Positions 62,730 through 64,000 of a stretch of DNA of 64,000 nucleotides are shown piece after piece. Within the stretch, counting starts at the first letter, position 1, and every line of letters starts with the position of its first letter. The stretch comes from Deltaproteobacteria bacterium (lineage in GTDB: Bacteria > Myxococcota_A > UBA796 > CAJQPC01). The stretch lies in NCBI GenBank assembly GCA_016717595.1, contig JADKFE010000010.1, positions 79,574 to 143,573 on the forward strand, read 5' to 3'. The translations under genes were made by a program, and so were the position numbers. Under the pieces are notes generated by a model. The model was not told where the DNA came from. It searched no databases and saw only the letters and a list, made by a program, of their open reading frames with translations.

Positions 62730-63711
62730 GCGCCCCCAGCGGCGCCGGTGAGCGGCCTTCACCCGCCGTCGAGGACGAAGACGACGGGCGTCCTACGGTC
62801 TTGATCGTCGTGGCCGCGATGATGGCGGGGGTCATGCTGGCGGCGGGAATGTTGGTGGTGAGCCAGATCATGTTCAAAGACCCCAAGCCCATCCCCGAGG
62901 AGGTCCTGGTCAACAAGCCCGCCGAGGACCTGCCGCCCGAGGACGTGCCGGCCGAGGTCGCCCCTCCCCCCGAGGCCGACCCGTGTGATGGCGTCAGCGA
63001 CGAGGACGGCGACGGCTATCTCCCTTGTGCCCCCGAGACCGATGCGGCGCTGGCCCGCGTCAGCCTAGGCGAGCTCAAGGCGAACGACTGCGACGACAAA
63101 GATCCCAAGGTGTACCCCGCCGCCAAAGGGGACGGGCGCGGCGTCGACAACAGCTGCGACGGGAAGATCGAAGGGAAGGAGCGGCCCGTGACCGAACCCC
63201 CGCCGCCGCAGGAGACCTGTTTTCAAGACCTGGACGGAGACGGCTACGGAAACGTGCTGAAGCCCCTGCGCGGGGAGGCCTGCCGTGGAAAAAACGTGAG
63301 CAAAAACAGCGAGGACTGCCTCGACACCAACGCCCGCTGGTACCCAGGCGCGGCGGAGCCGCCCGGATCGCCTGACATGAACTGCGACGGGAAACCGACG
63401 CCCGCGGTCGAGAATCCAAGCTCCCTGTCGCGCCGCAGGTGCTGAGGGCCACGGGCTCGCTCAGAGGCAAGAAGCTCACCGTGAACGCTGCGCTCGACCC
63501 AAACGGCGTCCGGTGCAAGGCGCTCTATGTTCATGTCAGCGGCTCTCCCAGCTTCATCACCGGCGAGACCACCATCCAACAGATGAGCGGCGGCCCCACC
63601 GATTGGCAGGCGAGCGTGCCCGTAGACCAGAAAGAGTTGTACTTTAAGCTCATATGCAACGACAATGGCCCTTTGCGCATCGGCGCCAAGTACTACGGGG
63701 TCTCGCAATGA
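62576..63711 (+). pseudogene. Continuation of the receptor kinase: membrane helix and MopE-type outer domain (frameshifted)
   Basis: In the -1 frame relative to the kinase, a Pro-rich linker leads to a transmembrane helix (LIVVAAMMAGVMLAAGMLVV) and then acidic MopE-type repeats DEDGDGYLPC, NDCDDKDPKVYPAA, DLDGDGYGNV and EDCLDTNARWYPGAAEPP ending in NCDGK. That frame stops at 63445. A second -1 shift between 63401 and 63438 restores an ordered domain (SKLPVAPQVLRATGSLRG to 63711). Together with the preceding entry it reads as one protein of about 835 residues with two indels. The outer domain would bind calcium or copper, by family analogy. Confidence 0.55.
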
Positions 63712-63766
63712 GCGGCGATGTCTGTTATGCTGCGGCCATGAACCTTGCCGCGGATAGGGTTGCCCT

Positions 63767-64000
63767 GTGAAGCTGCTCCAGCTCGTGAGAACCTTCGCCC
63801 GAACCTCCCTTCTTTTGGGGCTCGTCGGCGCCTTCAACGTCGGCGATGTCTACGCCCAGACCAAGAACCGCGCCGCCGAAGAGGCGAATCAACAGCGGGA
63901 TCTGGCGGAGCGGTACTTCGGCGAAGGGGATCTCGACCGGGCGGAGCTCGCCGCGATGCGCGCCGTAGAGCTCGACAAATCGAGCCTCACCGAGCGCGCC
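63767..64000 (+). CDS. Exported TPR-like protein (partial, runs off the window)
   Basis: The GTG at 63767 opens a frame of 78 residues to the window end. The start has a signal-peptide-like stretch (SLLLGLVGAFNVGDVYAQ) followed by helix-rich sequence RDLAERYFGEGDLDRAELAAM that reads like a TPR unit. It follows the kinase gene by 55 bp on the same strand and may belong to its transcript. The protein is incomplete, so the call is limited to export and likely repeats. Confidence 0.6.
   Translation, partial: MKLLQLVRTFARTSLLLGLVGAFNVGDVYAQTKNRAAEEANQQRDLAERYFGEGDLDRAELAAMRAVELDKSSLTERA

Noticed and set aside
63738..63770. Ten-codon open frame overlapping the last gene's GTG start
   Set aside because: Too short and without stop-start signals other than the overlap; a leader peptide cannot be supported.
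1..64000. CRISPR arrays, transposases, integrases, rRNA
   Set aside because: None found on reading through; repeats are limited to those listed.

Overview
The window is GC-rich, densely coded and looks like chromosome of a myxobacterium-type (Myxococcota, 'delta-proteobacterial') organism. The pointers are a MYXO-CTERM-like C-terminus (9256-9864), several large Ser/Thr protein kinases, MopE-type acidic metal-binding repeats, many small lipoproteins, and a complete gspC-N type II secretion operon followed by pilC-pilS-pilR. No rRNA, tRNA, CRISPR, IS element or phage gene was recognised. The lineage is an inference; no marker gene places it below phylum.

Layout. 0.4-6.4 kb: a bacterial major vault protein (MVP) homologue faces a kinase operon (989-aa Ser/Thr kinase plus a 267-aa unknown). 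6.5-9.9 kb: a frameshifted unknown gene, an anti-sigma-like protein, an ECF-like sigma factor and a MYXO-CTERM-like exported protein. 9.9-17.7 kb: an exported SRPBCC protein with Ala/Glu/Lys repeats, a Cys/Met-metabolism PLP enzyme, lipoproteins, a deoxyhypusine-synthase-like protein next to fdhD, a DUF5690/MFS-like membrane protein, an orphan MbtH protein and lgt. 17.6-26.9 kb: sugar and envelope functions (rmlC-like, rmlB-like, three GT2 glycosyltransferases, a frameshifted GT39-like membrane protein) around a four-gene translationally coupled block of two alpha/beta hydrolases, a degenerate metallo-beta-lactamase-like protein and a flavoprotein. A striking poly-G tract lies at 25.4 kb.

26.9-45.5 kb: one long minus-strand block, gspC-D-E-F-G-H-I-J-K-L-M-N then pilC-pilS-pilR, mostly with 1-4 bp overlaps. 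It encodes the type II secretion machine from secretin to pseudopilins, a type IV pilus platform protein and its two-component regulator. No prepilin peptidase, pilin, pilB or pilT is present here. 45.8-57.5 kb: mostly housekeeping (NUDIX hydrolase, uvrB, eno) mixed with lipoproteins, a fatty acid desaturase, a TRAP-type binding protein and membrane or exported proteins.

57.9-64.0 kb: an accessory module that I cannot assign to a described system. A membrane-anchored coiled-coil GTPase, a 222-aa unknown, a low-complexity protein and a membrane protein with MopE-type repeats form one overlapping minus-strand operon. It diverges from a receptor-like Ser/Thr kinase whose predicted outer domain has the same kind of repeats. 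The 121-bp intergenic region holds a perfect TATAAT box and an 8-bp inverted repeat. Reading frames in this module break at several places, which means either decay or local sequence errors. The two leading candidates for unusual biology are the bacterial vault protein and this GTPase-kinase-MopE module.
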